Numbered from the stretch's first letter, positions 1-10,045 are shown. The stretch is DNA of 48,490 nt from Deltaproteobacteria bacterium (GCA_006226375.1 SBHC01000024.1:1-48490), one strand, 5' to 3'. The notes: generated from the sequence alone by a model not told the origin. A program made the numbers and translations.

Positions 1-3000
1 AACAAGTGCGTGCCTTCGACCTGTCCGAAGTCTTGCAACAGCGACCTCGACTGCTTGAAGGCTGACTGTGGCTCGAAGAACCGATGCATCCAAAACGAGT
101 GCGTGGATTCTGGTGGTGTCTCTCAATGTCAGCCGCCCAACCTGGTTCTGATCCTCGACAAGTCGGGCAGTATGCAGGGCACAGGCAGCGCATTCGTCAA
201 CACTGGGCAGTCGTGTAGCCAAAAGGCGGAGTGTCTGAATCTGATGAAGAATCAAACGCCGTCCTATACACCGAAGTATGACTACGACTGCCAGTACGAC
301 GCCAACAAAGGCGGCAACACCTGTCGCTTCACCCGCTGGGATGTCGCAGCTGCAGCCTTGATGCGTGTGGTCACCGATTACGGTGGCACGGCCGCGAACA
401 ACTACCGGGATCGTAAGGTTCGCTTCGGGCTCGTGTTGTTCGACAGCAACGCGACCTTGTCTGCACCCATTTACCGTGATCCACCCGCCATTGTGACCTT
501 GCTTGCAGCGGCTGGTGCAGGTGGAGGAACGAACTACACCAACGCGTTCACCACCACAAAGAATCACCTCAACGACTCGCTGAGCAAAGACCCCGTCTTC
601 AACCGCAAGTCTGCCGTCCTGTTTGTGACCGATGGTTACCCAGGAGAAGGCTGCAACGGCGGAACGAACCAGGTCCAAGCCATCTACTCCATGAAAGACA
701 AAGATGGCAAAGAGCGCGAGATTAAGACCTACGTTGTTGGCTTTGGAACAGGCCTGGGACAGGCTGGCGAAGACTGCCTGACCGACTTGGCTCGTGCCGG
801 AAAAACCAACAAAAAGAAGTGCAACACGGGTCGCTGTTTGGAATTCTACGCTGCAGATAGCGCGGCGTCCCTTGCCGATGCGATCCAAGACATCGTGAAC
901 CAAGCGACCAAAGAAGAGTGTGACGGCCTGGACAACGACTGTGACGGTATCATCGACAACAACGCCGGTGGTGACTGCGCTTGCGTGAAGTCCTTCTCAC
1001 GACCGACCAACACCAGCCAGATCAGCAAGCGCAGCGAGCAGCACCGCGCAGGTGTTCGTCTCTACACCTTCATTGCAGCGTTTGATGTTCAAGGATACTG
1101 CCCGGCCACTGATAGCCAGGCAGCCCAAGATGTCAAAGCATACAACGAAGCCTGTCGCAATGATCCGGAGAAGGCGACCGCATGCATCCCGAGCAAGGCC
1201 AGCCAGACACGCCCCTCCTCCGACGCCTTTGGCTTCTATTGCAACCGTTGTTGCGGAGGAACAGGCGTCAACACATGCAGCTGGCCGACAAGCCATGCTT
1301 GTCAAAATGTACCGTGGGCAACCACTGGTTCCTGTGTGGACAACTGCACCAACTGGTGTCGCCAGAAGAAACAAGTGGCTCTCAACTGCATCATCCCCCG
1401 CGGCATGCTTCGCAGATCTGGAACAGGGTATGACGCGAACGGCAAACTCACGGTTTTGACCGCTATGGACTTCGGAGCCGATGTTTTGAACAAGCAGAAG
1501 GAACGCTGGTTGTTCGTGAACTTGCCCAACATCGACCACCGGAAGAAATCCGTAGAGAATCGCCCCATCATTGCAGGCGTGAACCCGAGCGATTACGACC
1601 TTCCCACGCTCAATGGCACAACCTGGTCCTTGCCATCCAACAGCGGCTGGGGAAGCTTGTATGCGCACAAGTTTGATTCACGTAACCCTTCGTTGACTGC
1701 AAAGATGATGGGTATCGACAAGAACTGTGGAAAGGCGTTTGAGTGTGACCGCGATAAGGATGAGACCATCTGGACCATCGTCGGTTACAACAACAGCGGA
1801 ACATCGTACCGGACCTACCGACTGGGCGCGATTTACCACTCCACACCGGCCATTGCCAAGGCTCCCACCGATATTCTTCCGGACCCTGGCTACCAAGCCT
1901 GGCTCCAGACGAAGATTCCGGCAGGATCGTTCCAAGACAAAAAAGTGACGGAGCGACCGACAGTGGTTTACGTGGGCTCCAACGACGGTGTACTTCACGC
2001 CTTCCATGCGGACACAGGCATCGAACTTTGGGGTGTTGTCCCTGCAACCATCCTAAGTCGCTTGCGAGCTGCAGTGAATGGTGTTGGTGAAGACAAAGCT
2101 CGGGTGTACACGGTCGATGGCACTCCTCTCGTCCAAGACATTCAGCTGTACAGCCGTGTGGTCAATGGCGTGGTCGAGTCGAAGTGGATGACCATCCTGG
2201 TGGTCGGCTTCCGAGCCGGCGGCCGTGGTTACCTCGCTTTGGATGTCACCAACCCGTACCGCCCCCGTATTTTGTGGGAGATCAACAACGAGTCTGACAA
2301 GGATCCGACCGACGCAGGGCAAGGAAAGTTTGACCGCCTGGGTTACACCTACGGACAGCCGTTCCTGGCCAGTGTATTGGTGGATATCAAGGGCAATGGA
2401 AAGCCTGAAGAACGTGCCGTCGCGATTCTCCCCGGCGGCGTGAAGCTCAATCCAACCCTCGGCAAATTGTTGATTGACCAAAACGAAACCAACATGGGCG
2501 CTGTGGTCTACATCGTGGATGTTGAAACCGGAACCTTGCTTCGCGAGTTGACGGCCAAAGACATGCGAGGCATCGCGGGAACACCCGTTGGATTTGGACT
2601 CATGCCAGCCGTTGCCACCAAAGCGTTTGTGGGTGATGTGATTGGAAACCTGTATCGAATCGACCTGAACAGCACAAAACCCCTCCAGTGGAAGATCGAA
2701 AAGTTCTTCGACAAGCTGTGGGATCAGGGCGAAACTCCCAAACCGATCATGACGGGCATGACCCTCGCGATGAACCAGCGTGGAGAGTTGGTCTTGTTCG
2801 GTGGAACAGGCGATACCGAGAACATCAACTTCGTAAGCGGCTTCAACAAGGTGTTCTCCATCCGAGAGAAAGTGACCATCAGCGGCGGATTGGTGTCAAG
2901 CGTGGAAGCGATCCCGAATTACATCACCAAGCTGGACAAATACCTGACCCATGAGAATGACGAAAAGCAAACGCCTGGGCCAGAGGTCACCATCAAGTCA

Positions 3001-3720
3001 CCCAACGGAGAACGCCTCACAGGACCACCGATTGTGTTCAATGGAACTGCGTACTTCACCTCGTATACACCGAGCACACAGTTGCCCATTTGTGGAATCC
3101 CCGGACACTCGCGTGTCTACGGTATCCACTTCGACAACCAGTGCACCACAGACAACTGTTTCAACGCGCTGAAGGACAAAAACACCAATCACTTCTATCA
3201 CCAAGTGTTGGGTTACGCAGATCCTACATTGAACCCGTTGGCCTGTTGTGAAAAAGATGGTGCTTGCAACATGGGCTCCACGCAGTTGCCCGATGACAAC
3301 ACATTCCGTGACAGCCCGACCAGTACTTGTTCGGATCTTCACTACACCGTGCCGATGCTTCAGGACAGCAGCACTGCACAACCGTACCAGTACCATCGCT
3401 ACATGTCGCTGGGAGCGAACACTCTCGCAATGGGAGTGACCTTCACCTACAATCCAGGTGAAACCGAAGTCACGCGGGCCAACCTAGGCGCTGGAGTGCA
3501 AGGACATAACTTCACAGAACGGCGCCCAGGCTCGTACTTCCTCTCCTTCCAGGTAGCAGGTCGTAATCCGGCCTCCAGTGATAAGTACCGGCTCGACAAG
3601 CTTCGTGCCGTTCAGCCCTCCGCACACGACCAGACCAAGGATGGCAACTACACCACACTCGGCCTGGCCCAAACCGCTCCTCCCGTGATCATCACCTCTT
3701 GGGGTGCTGTTCTGGAATAA
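1..3720 (+). CDS. VWA / PilY1-like pilus-tip-type protein, 5' partial
   Basis: The frame is open at base 1, so the N-terminus lies outside the window; 1239 codons are seen. In order: a Cys-rich stretch (codons 3-43); a von Willebrand A domain with MIDAS D-K-S-G-S from Asp53; a D-G-L-D-N-D-C-D-G motif near codon 308, the acidic type called MopE-like metal-binding; a second Cys-rich part (about 400-480); and from about codon 640 a PilC/PilY1 beta-propeller, recognisable from V-G-S-N-D-G-V-L-H-A-F and G-Y-L-A-L-D-V-T-N-P. PilY1 proteins sit at the tip of type IV pili and act in adhesion and pilus extension; that role here is inferred. The order VWA then propeller fits the family. The MopE-like insert is extra. 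No other pilus gene is visible. TAA stop at 3718. Confidence 0.85.
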   Translation, partial: NKCVPSTCPKSCNSDLDCLKADCGSKNRCIQNECVDSGGVSQCQPPNLVLILDKSGSMQGTGSAFVNTGQSCSQKAECLNLMKNQTPSYTPKYDYDCQYDANKGGNTCRFTRWDVAAAALMRVVTDYGGTAANNYRDRKVRFGLVLFDSNATLSAPIYRDPPAIVTLLAAAGAGGGTNYTNAFTTTKNHLNDSLSKDPVFNRKSAVLFVTDGYPGEGCNGGTNQVQAIYSMKDKDGKEREIKTYVVGFGTGLGQAGEDCLTDLARAGKTNKKKCNTGRCLEFYAADSAASLADAIQDIVNQATKEECDGLDNDCDGIIDNNAGGDCACVKSFSRPTNTSQISKRSEQHRAGVRLYTFIAAFDVQGYCPATDSQAAQDVKAYNEACRNDPEKATACIPSKASQTRPSSDAFGFYCNRCCGGTGVNTCSWPTSHACQNVPWATTGSCVDNCTNWCRQKKQVALNCIIPRGMLRRSGTGYDANGKLTVLTAMDFGADVLNKQKERWLFVNLPNIDHRKKSVENRPIIAGVNPSDYDLPTLNGTTWSLPSNSGWGSLYAHKFDSRNPSLTAKMMGIDKNCGKAFECDRDKDETIWTIVGYNNSGTSYRTYRLGAIYHSTPAIAKAPTDILPDPGYQAWLQTKIPAGSFQDKKVTERPTVVYVGSNDGVLHAFHADTGIELWGVVPATILSRLRAAVNGVGEDKARVYTVDGTPLVQDIQLYSRVVNGVVESKWMTILVVGFRAGGRGYLALDVTNPYRPRILWEINNESDKDPTDAGQGKFDRLGYTYGQPFLASVLVDIKGNGKPEERAVAILPGGVKLNPTLGKLLIDQNETNMGAVVYIVDVETGTLLRELTAKDMRGIAGTPVGFGLMPAVATKAFVGDVIGNLYRIDLNSTKPLQWKIEKFFDKLWDQGETPKPIMTGMTLAMNQRGELVLFGGTGDTENINFVSGFNKVFSIREKVTISGGLVSSVEAIPNYITKLDKYLTHENDEKQTPGPEVTIKSPNGERLTGPPIVFNGTAYFTSYTPSTQLPICGIPGHSRVYGIHFDNQCTTDNCFNALKDKNTNHFYHQVLGYADPTLNPLACCEKDGACNMGSTQLPDDNTFRDSPTSTCSDLHYTVPMLQDSSTAQPYQYHRYMSLGANTLAMGVTFTYNPGETEVTRANLGAGVQGHNFTERRPGSYFLSFQVAGRNPASSDKYRLDKLRAVQPSAHDQTKDGNYTTLGLAQTAPPVIITSWGAVLE

Positions 3721-4012
3721 CAGTCTCCACTTCCCCCTTCGTTTCTAGCCTTTTCAGCGTCTTCCCTTCTCCCCAAGCCTTCCAATCCGACAGAAATGTC
3801 CAAACAAACACCGCAGAGAATTCTTGCATTTGGACATCTTTGTCCTTGAGAGCCCAACCTCCTCTTCGCATACTTCAGACAAGCGCACTGGATTCCGAAA
3901 AGCCCACGAACAACAAGCTATCAGAATCAGTTCTGTTCAACGGGTACGACAGAACAGAGGGGGAGCTGCGTTCATTGCACCAGAAAACGGACCACAACGA
4001 AAGGAAGAAGCT

Positions 4013-5731
4013 ATGAGAATGTTTGCGGTACTTGCCCTTGCAAGCTGCATTGGAATAAGCATGCTTGTCGGCTCACACCAAGTTGACTCTGCACCGCCGG
4101 TAGCCGCTGCCAAACCGACAGCCGCTGCGACCCAACCCGTCGAGAAACGTTGCAAGGACTTCACCACAGAGCAGCTGAATCAAGGATTGTTTCGCCGAAA
4201 GAACATGACACTCGACCAGCAAAAAACGCTGGACAAGTCGTTTATGATCACCCACCCCAAGGTCTTGACCTCGCAAGAAGCCCAAACAGGCACTTGGTCC
4301 TTTCCAAGCGCGATGGCTGGCCTCGCCGGCAACCCAAGCCAAGCCGGCGAATTCGTCAAACGCTGGCTGCTCACATGGGACCAGGCCCAAAAAGCGAACT
4401 GCCAGGAAGTGCCTGCCCGACAAAGCATCGTAAAAACCATCATTGAACCCTGGAAGAAGCTTGACGGTCAAGCCAGCGCAACGGTTGCGCAATGGAAACC
4501 CAACCTCGCCAACTCCCCCTTCAAGCTGTTGGCTATCGTCAACCGCATGGACCTCAACCAAATTGACCGCAACGGCCGCGTCATCAACGCAGGCGAAGGT
4601 CGCTTTGTGTATGGAGTGATGCCTCGCGATGCTGATGGTAACTTTGTAGCGATTCCCGCAGGTCGCGCACCGCGAATGACAATTATTTTGGAGTACCGGC
4701 TTGTAGCCAACAACCGGTACGAGCTGCAGTCTTGGCGCAACAACTGGTTGAAGCTTAGCAAGATCCCTGGCTTCGACGAACCCTTTCAGACAGCTCTCAA
4801 GAAAATCACGGATCGCTTCGTCGAAAGCGTCAACACGCCAGCCCATGTGATGGCTGGAGGCGCACCCTTCCAACTTCGCACCAATGAGGTTGCCCTCAAG
4901 TCCCCCTGGGAATTGAGGGAGTTCAACCTGAACCTAAAAACAAGGCAACTTGAGCTTGTCACCACCAAAAGAACACCTGCTGAAAACTACAGGCTCGCGT
5001 TCGACCCCAAGACAGGCACTTCCCCCAAAGTCCTGAAGGACCGCCGTCGCCTCATCGAATATCTGCTGTTGTATGCAAGCGACATCAAGAAAGGCACCCA
5101 CACCGTCCCAGCAACATTCCAACAAGAGCCCTTGCTGGCAAGTCACACCCAAACTCCATTCAACTTTTCTTGGGCGGATCACATCATTGAGAGCAGGGTT
5201 CCTGCAGACCTGAAGGCACGTTTCAATAGCATCCTAAAAAAGGATGGCTTGATCCAAAAGTTTTCATTGGAGACTTGCAACGGATGTCATGGAGGGGATG
5301 GACTGAAAAACGATCTGCCCTTCCAACATGTCAGGCTGCGTGCGGGGCAACCACCCAAAGCACCCTTCCTCTCCGAGATTTCCAAGTTTCTCTCCGATCG
5401 GGATTTGCCGACTCGGTTTTGCAAGTTGGAAAAGCTTGAGAATGACATCAAAGCTCTGGACGCTCTCGACGAGTACCAAGCGATGGTCAAACAACGACTT
5501 TCCTATTACAAAGCAGCTCGGGCTCGCTATACGACAAGAAGCTCTGCCACTCTCTTGCAGAGGGACAAACGATTTGCCAGCCTGAGACGAGTCATGACAC
5601 AAGGACAAAATGCAGCAAAAGAAGCGGAACGATTGCATCAGACGATGTTGCAACGCTCTCAACATGAAGCCAAACAAATGGTCCAACGTATCCGGAAACT
5701 CTTTGAAGACCGACGCCGACGCACTCACTGA
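4013..5731 (+). CDS. Secreted protein with a single CxxCH motif, function unknown
   Basis: 572 residues. I chose ATG 4013 because an AAGGAAG ribosome site lies just upstream and a signal peptide follows (M-R-M-F-A-V-L-A-L-A-S-C); the frame stays open 63 codons further upstream but that part looks non-coding. An Ala/Pro/Thr linker follows, then a large domain containing N-S-P-F-K-L-L-A-I-V-N-R-M-D-L and W-E-L-R-E-F-N-L, then C-N-G-C-H at residues 422-426, a candidate covalent haem c site or metal site. The last 100 residues are charged and helical, coiled-coil-like. I recall similar proteins with the same L-L-A-I-V-N-R and T-C-N-G-C-H blocks in other Myxococcota, uncharacterised. It follows the PilY1-like gene by 292 bases, so it may or may not be co-transcribed. 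One CxxCH alone does not prove haem binding. Confidence 0.75.
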   Translation: MRMFAVLALASCIGISMLVGSHQVDSAPPVAAAKPTAAATQPVEKRCKDFTTEQLNQGLFRRKNMTLDQQKTLDKSFMITHPKVLTSQEAQTGTWSFPSAMAGLAGNPSQAGEFVKRWLLTWDQAQKANCQEVPARQSIVKTIIEPWKKLDGQASATVAQWKPNLANSPFKLLAIVNRMDLNQIDRNGRVINAGEGRFVYGVMPRDADGNFVAIPAGRAPRMTIILEYRLVANNRYELQSWRNNWLKLSKIPGFDEPFQTALKKITDRFVESVNTPAHVMAGGAPFQLRTNEVALKSPWELREFNLNLKTRQLELVTTKRTPAENYRLAFDPKTGTSPKVLKDRRRLIEYLLLYASDIKKGTHTVPATFQQEPLLASHTQTPFNFSWADHIIESRVPADLKARFNSILKKDGLIQKFSLETCNGCHGGDGLKNDLPFQHVRLRAGQPPKAPFLSEISKFLSDRDLPTRFCKLEKLENDIKALDALDEYQAMVKQRLSYYKAARARYTTRSSATLLQRDKRFASLRRVMTQGQNAAKEAERLHQTMLQRSQHEAKQMVQRIRKLFEDRRRRTH

Positions 5732-5742
5732 TTCCGTTGAAA

Positions 5743-5755
5743 AGAGGAATCCTCT
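5743..5755 (-). terminator. Candidate short terminator hairpin
   Basis: On the minus strand AGAGG-ATT-CCTCT is followed directly by TTTT, right after the stop codon of the propeller lipoprotein gene (5760). The stem is only 5 bp and the T-run is short, so this is weak. It lies in the 28-base gap between two convergent genes and could serve the minus-strand gene. Confidence 0.35.
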
Positions 5756-5759
5756 GTCC

Positions 5760-8558
5760 CTAGAAGTCAATCTGGGTCAGAAAGGAGTGCGCTCCTCCCT
5801 TCGACACCAACTGGGATGATCCAAGTTGAAAGGTGCTACGGAAGGTCCCACCAACGACAGCCTTCTGCTTCCAAAGCGAAAGACTCTCCACGGTGTCTTC
5901 ATACTCCCCACCCCACTGCCACGTTTGTTCAACCTCTCCTTTCCCAGTCAACCGAAGCAGCAAAACATCTGCGCCGCCTTTGCTTTGAAACGACGTTCCA
6001 CCCCACTGCAACGAGCGATAGAACGATCCCAACACATGCACGCGCCCGCTCTCATCTTTCGCCAGCCTGACATTCTCAACAACCGAAGCATCCGTCACTT
6101 GTGACCAACGGCGTTGTCCTTCGGAGTCAAAGCCTGCCACAAACGTCCGACGAACGTTCGAGTCTTGGGGCAAAGGTTTCCCACCAAACGAAGATGACCC
6201 TCGACAAGCTCCCGTCAACACAAGGCCTCCCTCCTGATCTGCAATCCCTCGATGAAAGTCGCAGCGGTCACCCGGCTTGTGATACATCCAGGTCATGTCA
6301 CCATCTTTCGAGAGCTTCAGGACAAACGGGTCTTGAAACGTGTTCGCTTGGTAGGTGCCGAGACCTTCCAACTCCAGCGTTCCATAAAACGAGCCAAGCA
6401 GATGGAGGCCACCTCCTTGCTCAGGAACCAAGTTCACCGCAGCAATGTAGGAGTTCGAACTCACCTTAATGGACTTCGTCCATTGCAACGCCCCATCCTG
6501 TCCAAAGCGTGTCAGCAAAAGCCAACGCTCGCTGGGAGGCTGGAGCGTCGTTTTATCAATACGAACCTGAACAGTGCCAAGAGAAAACGCCAAGCTCACA
6601 TGCCCGCTCTTATCTACAACAATCGAATGGACAGCATCAGCCTGGCGGCGACCGTGCGATTCTTCGTCAAGCTTGAGCGACTTGGCCCATAGGATAGCTC
6701 CTTCTGGAGAGATCTTTGCCACAAGAAAGTCTCGGGTGCGGCCAGGCTCAAATGTGTACGTTCCAAACTTAAACGTTTTGTCAAAGATCGAGCCTGTGAT
6801 GTAGGAGTTCCCCTCGTTGTCTGTGGTTGACATTGGGTTGTACACGTCTTGGAGTGGCAAGCTCCAGCGTATGTTTCCTTGGGTGTCGATTTGGGAAAGC
6901 GAGGCCGTGTTCAAAGGAGCCTCAAATGACTTGGATTGGTTGCTCCACTGCCCACCGGATGTACTCAGCATATAACTGCGACCTTCCGAGTCGACATGCA
7001 CCGAGGCAATGGAAGAGTTCGGCAGTCCTTGGCTGGAAGCAAGAGTTCGTTGTGAAGAAGCAGACTCCACCGACACAATGTGGAACGTTGGAATGTCACT
7101 CTTGCTCAGGCTTTCAGAACCCAGGTTGCACGATTTGGTGCAGTTCAACACCGTCATCATTTGCCCTTGATTCCAGCCAGATCCCCCAGGACTCACATTG
7201 TCCCCCACCTGACCGGCCCACATCACAGCGCCATCGGGGCTGAAGCGAGCCAGAAACGAATACGACTTGTACTCGCCGTTTGTGCTTTGGGTATGTTTCA
7301 ACGTAAAGGAGCCCAGTTGAAAGGTTGTCGAGTACCGAGAGGAGAGCAAGAGTTGACCGTCCGAAGCAAGCGCCAAGCTCACCTCTTTCGAAGAGATATA
7401 GCCAGGGGTCACCGCTTTGGCCCAAGCAAACGAGCCATCTGAATCCAACCGAGTCACAAACAAGCGGGTGCTTAGACTCTCACTGGAGAGGGTGAGTTTT
7501 CCCAATTGCAACGAACGAGAAAACGTCCCCACGATGTACACGCGATCGTTTGCATCCGCGATCGCTTCCACTGCATCAGGCAAGGTTCCCACAATCGGCT
7601 GCACCTGAAGAAGTTGCCCCTTCTGATCGATCTTGACCCAAGCCCCATACGAGTTACGGCTGTCAGGAACTGGAAGAGTGGTCCGCCCCAACTGCAGCGA
7701 ACCGGAATAGCTACCCAACACCACACTCTGACCGCTCGACAAGCTGACCACTTGATGCACATGCAAGAAGGACTGCTCCGAATGAAAGCCACGGAGGGAC
7801 ACCGCATTTCCGCTGGTATCAAACTGACAAAGATAGGAACGGTTGAGGCTTCGACTCACAGTGCCGCTCAACGACTTCGAGCCACAAGTAAAGTTGCCTG
7901 AGAAGTTACCAATGGCAGACACAACCCCAGAGTTTGCGACGGACACATCTGCCAGCCTCACCTGAAACTCACTGGTTTGCTGTTGCAACCACAACCACTC
8001 GCCCTTCGAAGACAAGGAAGCCACAAACACAGAGCTTCCCTCTTTCACCTCAAACCGTTTGTTGTTGTCCAAAACAATGAAGCCTTGCCAGGCCAACCCA
8101 CCGATAGCGATCTGTCCCTTACGATTGATCGAAAAAACCTGCAACAAGCTTCTGTTTGCGGAAGGCCTCCCATCTACCGTTTGTACAGATGCTTTGCGAA
8201 TCCAGCTCACACGGCCTGCCGCACTTAACTTGGCGACAAACAAGCTATGCCCAAACCGAGATTTGACAGTCAGTGAACCCAACACCATGTAGTTTTGGAA
8301 AGAGCCTGCCACATAAGTATTTCCCGCCTGATCTGTCTTGAGGAACTTTGCCTCTGCGTAGCTGGCTCCACCCGATGTGAGAACCCATGAACCAGACGAG
8401 TTATTGGATGAAGGGCTCTTCCCTTGGCCTCCTTGACCTTGTGGGTCTTCCCCCAAAGCAGGCGGCTTGAGTGTGATGGAACCACACGCAGTCAATGAGA
8501 GTGAGAACAAAGCAAGAGAAAAGCAAAACAAGAAGGAAGGAAATGAAAAACGCTTCAT
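5760..8558 (-). CDS. Lipoprotein with SBBP-type beta-propeller repeats
   Basis: 932 residues from ATG 8558. The start is set by an AGAGGA site upstream and by the signal peptide with lipobox L-T-A-C (Cys25); the frame is open further upstream but that portion is implausible. After a Gly/Ser/Gln linker, about ten repeats of 45-60 residues share the pattern G-N-x-Y-V-A-G-S-F ... L-G-x-x-x-L ... F-V-A-K-L-x-x-x-G ... W, the SBBP (seven-bladed propeller) type common in secreted proteins of Myxococcota and Bacteroidetes. Few cysteines, unlike its larger lipoprotein neighbours. Likely an outer-membrane-anchored beta-propeller; ligand unknown. Convergent with the CxxCH gene and downstream of the antiporter gene on the same strand, with a 233-base gap that suggests its own promoter. 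Confidence 0.8.
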   Translation of the reverse strand: MKRFSFPSFLFCFSLALFSLSLTACGSITLKPPALGEDPQGQGGQGKSPSSNNSSGSWVLTSGGASYAEAKFLKTDQAGNTYVAGSFQNYMVLGSLTVKSRFGHSLFVAKLSAAGRVSWIRKASVQTVDGRPSANRSLLQVFSINRKGQIAIGGLAWQGFIVLDNNKRFEVKEGSSVFVASLSSKGEWLWLQQQTSEFQVRLADVSVANSGVVSAIGNFSGNFTCGSKSLSGTVSRSLNRSYLCQFDTSGNAVSLRGFHSEQSFLHVHQVVSLSSGQSVVLGSYSGSLQLGRTTLPVPDSRNSYGAWVKIDQKGQLLQVQPIVGTLPDAVEAIADANDRVYIVGTFSRSLQLGKLTLSSESLSTRLFVTRLDSDGSFAWAKAVTPGYISSKEVSLALASDGQLLLSSRYSTTFQLGSFTLKHTQSTNGEYKSYSFLARFSPDGAVMWAGQVGDNVSPGGSGWNQGQMMTVLNCTKSCNLGSESLSKSDIPTFHIVSVESASSQRTLASSQGLPNSSIASVHVDSEGRSYMLSTSGGQWSNQSKSFEAPLNTASLSQIDTQGNIRWSLPLQDVYNPMSTTDNEGNSYITGSIFDKTFKFGTYTFEPGRTRDFLVAKISPEGAILWAKSLKLDEESHGRRQADAVHSIVVDKSGHVSLAFSLGTVQVRIDKTTLQPPSERWLLLTRFGQDGALQWTKSIKVSSNSYIAAVNLVPEQGGGLHLLGSFYGTLELEGLGTYQANTFQDPFVLKLSKDGDMTWMYHKPGDRCDFHRGIADQEGGLVLTGACRGSSSFGGKPLPQDSNVRRTFVAGFDSEGQRRWSQVTDASVVENVRLAKDESGRVHVLGSFYRSLQWGGTSFQSKGGADVLLLRLTGKGEVEQTWQWGGEYEDTVESLSLWKQKAVVGGTFRSTFQLGSSQLVSKGGAHSFLTQIDF

Positions 8559-8580
8559 GAGAGATGATCCTCTTCGTACT

Positions 8581-8598
8581 TTGGAGGTCAGGCTCCAA
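8581..8598 (-). promoter_or_regulatory. Inverted repeat in leader of the propeller lipoprotein
   Basis: TTGGAG-GTCAGG-CTCCAA is a perfect 6-bp inverted repeat with a 6-base loop, ending 23 bases before ATG 8558. It could be a leader hairpin or a small operator. No function can be assigned from sequence alone. Confidence 0.3.
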
Positions 8599-8791
8599 CC
8601 ACGCGACATGGAAGTTTCAATGACCTTGTATCCAAAGCAAGAGGTATTCCGGCACACCCGACCAAACACAACAAAGAAAAGAATCAGCACCTTACATAAA
8701 GAATCGAGACATCCCCACGAAACGATGCAGCGGCTACACATCCGACACGCCAGCACCAACGGATACAAAGTATCCTCATCGTTGGCGTGGC

Positions 8792-9991
8792 TCACTGAGG
8801 AGTTGGTTGGGGTTCCTCCCCGGTTGGAATTTCACCAGCATGCACCAGAGCCAATTTGGTGAGAAGAGGCCCAACCAGCTCAAACAGAACCGTTGCTCCA
8901 ATGACAACGGGAAAGATGGCGTTGCGATACTGTGGAAAACGTTCGGAAGCGACAAGCGCCATGCCGAGAGCGACACCCGCCTGGGGCATAAGAGCCATCC
9001 CCATCCAATGATGTTGGATGCCTTGAATGTTACCAATCCGACCTCCCAGCCAGGCCCCGACCATTCGCCCACCGACCCTTAGTAACACATAACCCGTTCC
9101 CCAAAGCCCTAGCTGTGCGAGCGTTGAGAGATGAAGAGACGCCCCAGCCATGACAAAGAAAAGGACCAAAAATGGCCACTCAATGCCTTCAATCGCATGA
9201 AAAGGTCGGTCATGGTGTTTCGCTCGGTTGGCCACCACAACTCCCATGGTGACCGAGGCCAACAAGAACGAAGCAGACAACCAGATCGCCAGACCACCGC
9301 ACAACAGCACAAACCCCAAGGCCTCAACCAAAGTAGGTTCACCGGGTTGAAGCCGGCCTGTCAAATAGGCCATCGGTAGCCCCAGACCAATCCCAACAAG
9401 GAAAGACATCCCCAACTCCCAGCCACCATGTTGAAACACATGGAGCAAGCCACTCCCTCCTTCGAGAGCCTGAGCCAGCGCAAAAAACAAGCTAAAGGCA
9501 AGCAAACCCCACAGGTCATCGACAGCGACAATCCCCAACAACATCGAAGAAAATGGACCTTTGGCTCCTGTTTCATGCACCACATCCATGGTCGCCGCAG
9601 GAGCTGTCGCAGGAGCGATTCCTGCAAACAAAAGAACCAAGCTCCATGGGACACCGAGAAGCTTGAGTCCAACCCCGACAAGAAGAATTGTCCCGAGGGT
9701 AACGCCGAGAGAATAAAACAGCACGCCGCGCCCATACAAACGAAGCGATGTCAGGGTCAGCTTCCCGCCCAACAAGAAACCCACCATCACCAACGTCATG
9801 TTCGCAACGGTGGTAAACCAGGCTCCCTCCAGGTTGGGCATCAAGGACAAGCCGGAAGGACCCAAGGCTATACCAAACAACAGCAACAAGGTAACTCGTG
9901 GCAACCGGGTCCGTTTGCCCAAAGCGTCCGTAAACAACCCCATCAACAGCAAAGAACCTAACGTTGCCAAGATTTGCCACGGTTCTTTCAT
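8792..9991 (-). CDS. Cation/proton antiporter, CPA2-like membrane domain
   Basis: 399 residues, nearly all hydrophobic, about 10-12 membrane helices. The sequence G-I-A-L-G-P-S-G-L near the N-terminus and G-I-A-P-A-T-A-P-A-A-T-M-D-V-V-H-E followed by L-G-I-V-A-V-D-D in the middle match the Na_H_Exchanger/CPA2 fold; the paired Asp is the usual ion-binding site. Expected role: exchange of Na+ or K+ for H+ across the inner membrane. It ends after the membrane domain, without the TrkA-N/C regulatory part of KefB/C, so it resembles short NapA-type members. ATG 9991 is chosen for the GAGGT site nine bases upstream; an in-frame ATG also exists at 10030. An FNR-type palindrome lies upstream at a distance suited to activation of this gene. 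Confidence 0.8.
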   Translation of the reverse strand: MKEPWQILATLGSLLLMGLFTDALGKRTRLPRVTLLLLFGIALGPSGLSLMPNLEGAWFTTVANMTLVMVGFLLGGKLTLTSLRLYGRGVLFYSLGVTLGTILLVGVGLKLLGVPWSLVLLFAGIAPATAPAATMDVVHETGAKGPFSSMLLGIVAVDDLWGLLAFSLFFALAQALEGGSGLLHVFQHGGWELGMSFLVGIGLGLPMAYLTGRLQPGEPTLVEALGFVLLCGGLAIWLSASFLLASVTMGVVVANRAKHHDRPFHAIEGIEWPFLVLFFVMAGASLHLSTLAQLGLWGTGYVLLRVGGRMVGAWLGGRIGNIQGIQHHWMGMALMPQAGVALGMALVASERFPQYRNAIFPVVIGATVLFELVGPLLTKLALVHAGEIPTGEEPQPTPQ

Positions 9992-10028
9992 CCCAATTAC
10001 CTCGCTCGTTGTCTTTTTCGCATTTTGC

Positions 10029-10045
10029 ATCACTGATAACGTGAT
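10029..10045. promoter_or_regulatory. Inverted repeat ATCAC-N7-GTGAT
   Basis: A 5-bp inverted repeat with a 7-base spacer in the divergent gap between the antiporter and methyltransferase genes. It would lie close to the inferred start of transcription of the antiporter gene, where a repressor could bind. Weak by itself. Confidence 0.25.

Noticed and set aside
3824-4012. Longer N-terminus of the CxxCH protein
   Set aside because: ATG 4013 has the ribosome site and opens a proper signal peptide; an export signal would otherwise be buried 63 residues inside.
3699-4016. 105-codon frame whose stop overlaps ATG 4013 as ATGA
   Set aside because: It starts inside the PilY1-like gene, has no ribosome site, and its protein shows no folded pattern. 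The overlap is probably chance.
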